64,000 nucleotides of DNA from the NCBI GenBank assembly GCA_016710275.1, contig JADJXS010000001.1, positions 992,001 to 1,056,000 of the forward strand. The letters are read 5' to 3'. The notes under the pieces were generated by a model. The model searched no databases. It was given only the letters and a program-made list of their open reading frames with translations, and was not told where the DNA came from. This DNA is from Phycisphaerales bacterium (GTDB lineage Bacteria > Planctomycetota > Phycisphaerae > UBA1845 > Fen-1342). Positions 62,904 to 64,000 of the stretch are shown piece after piece. The position numbers and the translations under genes are program-made. Position 1 is the first letter of the stretch, and the number at the start of each line of letters is the position of its first letter.

Positions 62904-64000
62904 GGCTTCTCCGGGGGTGCATCGTCGGCGTCCGGCGGATCGTCGATGGCCGGCGGATCGTCGAAGGGATCGCGCCCGCCCCACGGATCAAGACCCGCTG
63001 CGCGGTCTTCCGTCCGATTGCCGTCATCGCCGGCGCGATCGTCCGCGTGCGGCGACCCATTGGCAACGTCGCCGTCGTGCGGCTCATTATCGTCAAAGAC
63101 GCCGACAAGCTCCGGCGGGCCGGCCGCGGCCAGCAGTTGCGCCTCGCGTTCCTCATCCGCGCGAATCTCCGCGATGATCGCCCAGAGCTGTTCGCTCAGC
63201 TCGCGCAGCCCGGCGCCGGTGACCCCCGAAATCCGCAGTACCGGCCGGCCGATCGCGGCGGCCAGCGCATCGGCGGCGGCGGCGGCGTCAGTGAGATCGA
63301 GCTTGTTGCCGACGATCACCTCGCGCTTCTGCGCCAGCGCCGGCGAGTACTTTTCCAGCTCGCGGCGGATGATCGCGTGTGCCTCCAACGGGGTCGGGCT
63401 TCCTTCGGGCGGGCAGAGGTCGATCAGGTGCACGATCAGCCGCGTACGCTCGATGTGCCGCAGGAAGATGTCGCCCAGGCCGGCGCCCTCGTGCGCGCCC
63501 TCGATCAACCCCGGCAGATCGGCGATGACGAGGCGGCGGAAGCCGGTCAGCTCGAGAATGCCGAGCTGCGGCTCCTTGGTGGTGAAGGGGTAGGGCGCGA
63601 TCCGCGGCCGGGCGTGCGTGATGCGCGAGAGCAGCGTGCTTTTTCCGGCGTTGGGCATGCCGACGAGTCCGACGTCGGCAATGAGCTTGAGCTCGAGCCG
63701 CAGGATGCGGGCGCGGCCCAGGCGGCCGGGCTGGGCCTCGCGCGGCGCCTGGTTCACGGAATTGGCGAAATGCGAATTCCCCTTGCCGCCGCGCCCGCCG
63801 GCGGCGACGCGAACGGTCTGCCCGTCTTCGACAAGGTCCTTCAGAAGCTGGCCGGTCTGCTCGTCATAGACGAGCGTGCCGACGGGGACGTTGACGATGC
63901 GATCCTGCCCGCGGCGGCCGTGGCGGTTGGCCCCGCTTCCGGGCCGGCCGTCCTCGGCGTACCAGTGGTGGCGGCCGGCCAGGTCGAGCAGCGTGTCGAG
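62900..64000 (-). CDS. obgE: Obg/CgtA GTPase, 5' end outside the window
   Basis: 367 residues are visible. The glycine-rich Obg domain is seen in VRVAAGGRGGKGNSHFANS, followed by the GTPase with G1 GMPNAGKST, G3 DLPGLIEGAHEGAGLG and G4 NKLD. The expected OCT region is replaced or extended by a strongly acidic tail of about 80 residues rich in Asp and Pro (DPFDDPPAIDDPPDADDA). Obg acts in ribosome assembly, stress and ppGpp signalling. The gene continues past base 64000 on the complementary strand. It heads the obgE-coaX-mnmE operon. Confidence 0.95.
   Translation of the reverse strand, partial: LDTLLDLAGRHHWYAEDGRPGSGANRHGRRGQDRIVNVPVGTLVYDEQTGQLLKDLVEDGQTVRVAAGGRGGKGNSHFANSVNQAPREAQPGRLGRARILRLELKLIADVGLVGMPNAGKSTLLSRITHARPRIAPYPFTTKEPQLGILELTGFRRLVIADLPGLIEGAHEGAGLGDIFLRHIERTRLIVHLIDLCPPEGSPTPLEAHAIIRRELEKYSPALAQKREVIVGNKLDLTDAAAAADALAAAIGRPVLRISGVTGAGLRELSEQLWAIIAEIRADEEREAQLLAAAGPPELVGVFDDNEPHDGDVANGSPHADDRAGDDGNRTEDRAAGLDPWGGRDPFDDPPAIDDPPDADDAPPEKP

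Overview
This is a GC-rich, densely coded chromosomal segment from a Gram-negative bacterium that I would place in Planctomycetota, probably near Phycisphaerae. The evidence is internal. There are three type IV pseudopilin-like proteins of the planctomycete H-x9/11-DG kind. Four secreted proteins end in paired dockerin-like loops of the form D-x-N-C-D-G-x-x-N-N-F-D-I-D, and one carries a PEP-CTERM tail. Lipid A and LPS genes (lpxI, a heptosyltransferase, a late acyltransferase) and futalosine-pathway menaquinone synthesis (mqnD) are also present. No phage, IS element or CRISPR array was seen, and most genes are ordinary core or envelope genes.

Layout. 1-10 kb: the 3' end of ribA/ribBA, topA with six C-terminal zinc ribbons, a lone ECF sigma factor, a pseudopilin, a GspE/PilB-type ATPase, an MFS transporter and a dockerin-tailed secreted protein. 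10-18.4 kb: on the minus strand a large polytopic membrane protein, a short 2-isopropylmalate-synthase-like enzyme, an SDR and an acyl-CoA dehydrogenase; on the plus strand a DUF3754-like protein and an AcpH-like protein. 18.4-30 kb: a repeat-rich gap, an ABC ATPase overlapping lpxI, mqnD, a pseudopilin with a good promoter, mrp, an LpxL-like acyltransferase, an ECF sigma/anti-sigma/secreted-protein operon and a PhnP-like hydrolase. 30-43 kb: a TPR locus with a suspicious 5' end, another repeat-rich gap, a GHL10 lipoprotein coupled to a sodium:solute symporter, a secreted peptidyl-arginine-deiminase-like protein, glycogen debranching enzyme and a secreted Cys-phosphatase. 43-47 kb: a canonical promoter and cobalamin riboswitch in front of a PEP-CTERM protein, a beta-propeller/dockerin protein and a pseudopilin. 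47-57 kb: plsY, MazG-like, a DUF1570-like peptidase, glmS, Hpt, a Doc-like toxin with an unrecognised partner, an rmlD-like gene and a fungalysin-like protease. 57-64 kb: a heptosyltransferase containing an in-frame minisatellite, tRNA-Val(CAC), a LolA-like protein, a divergent MnmE, coaX and the 3' part of obgE.

The most interesting system is at 43.08-46.88 kb: a B12-sensing leader controlling only surface or secreted proteins, with no recognisable corrinoid transporter or biosynthetic gene. By analogy with BtuG, a surface beta-propeller that captures B12 in Bacteroidetes, I infer that it may be a planctomycete cell-surface corrinoid capture or salvage system. The riboswitch is read directly from the sequence; the function of the proteins is inference.
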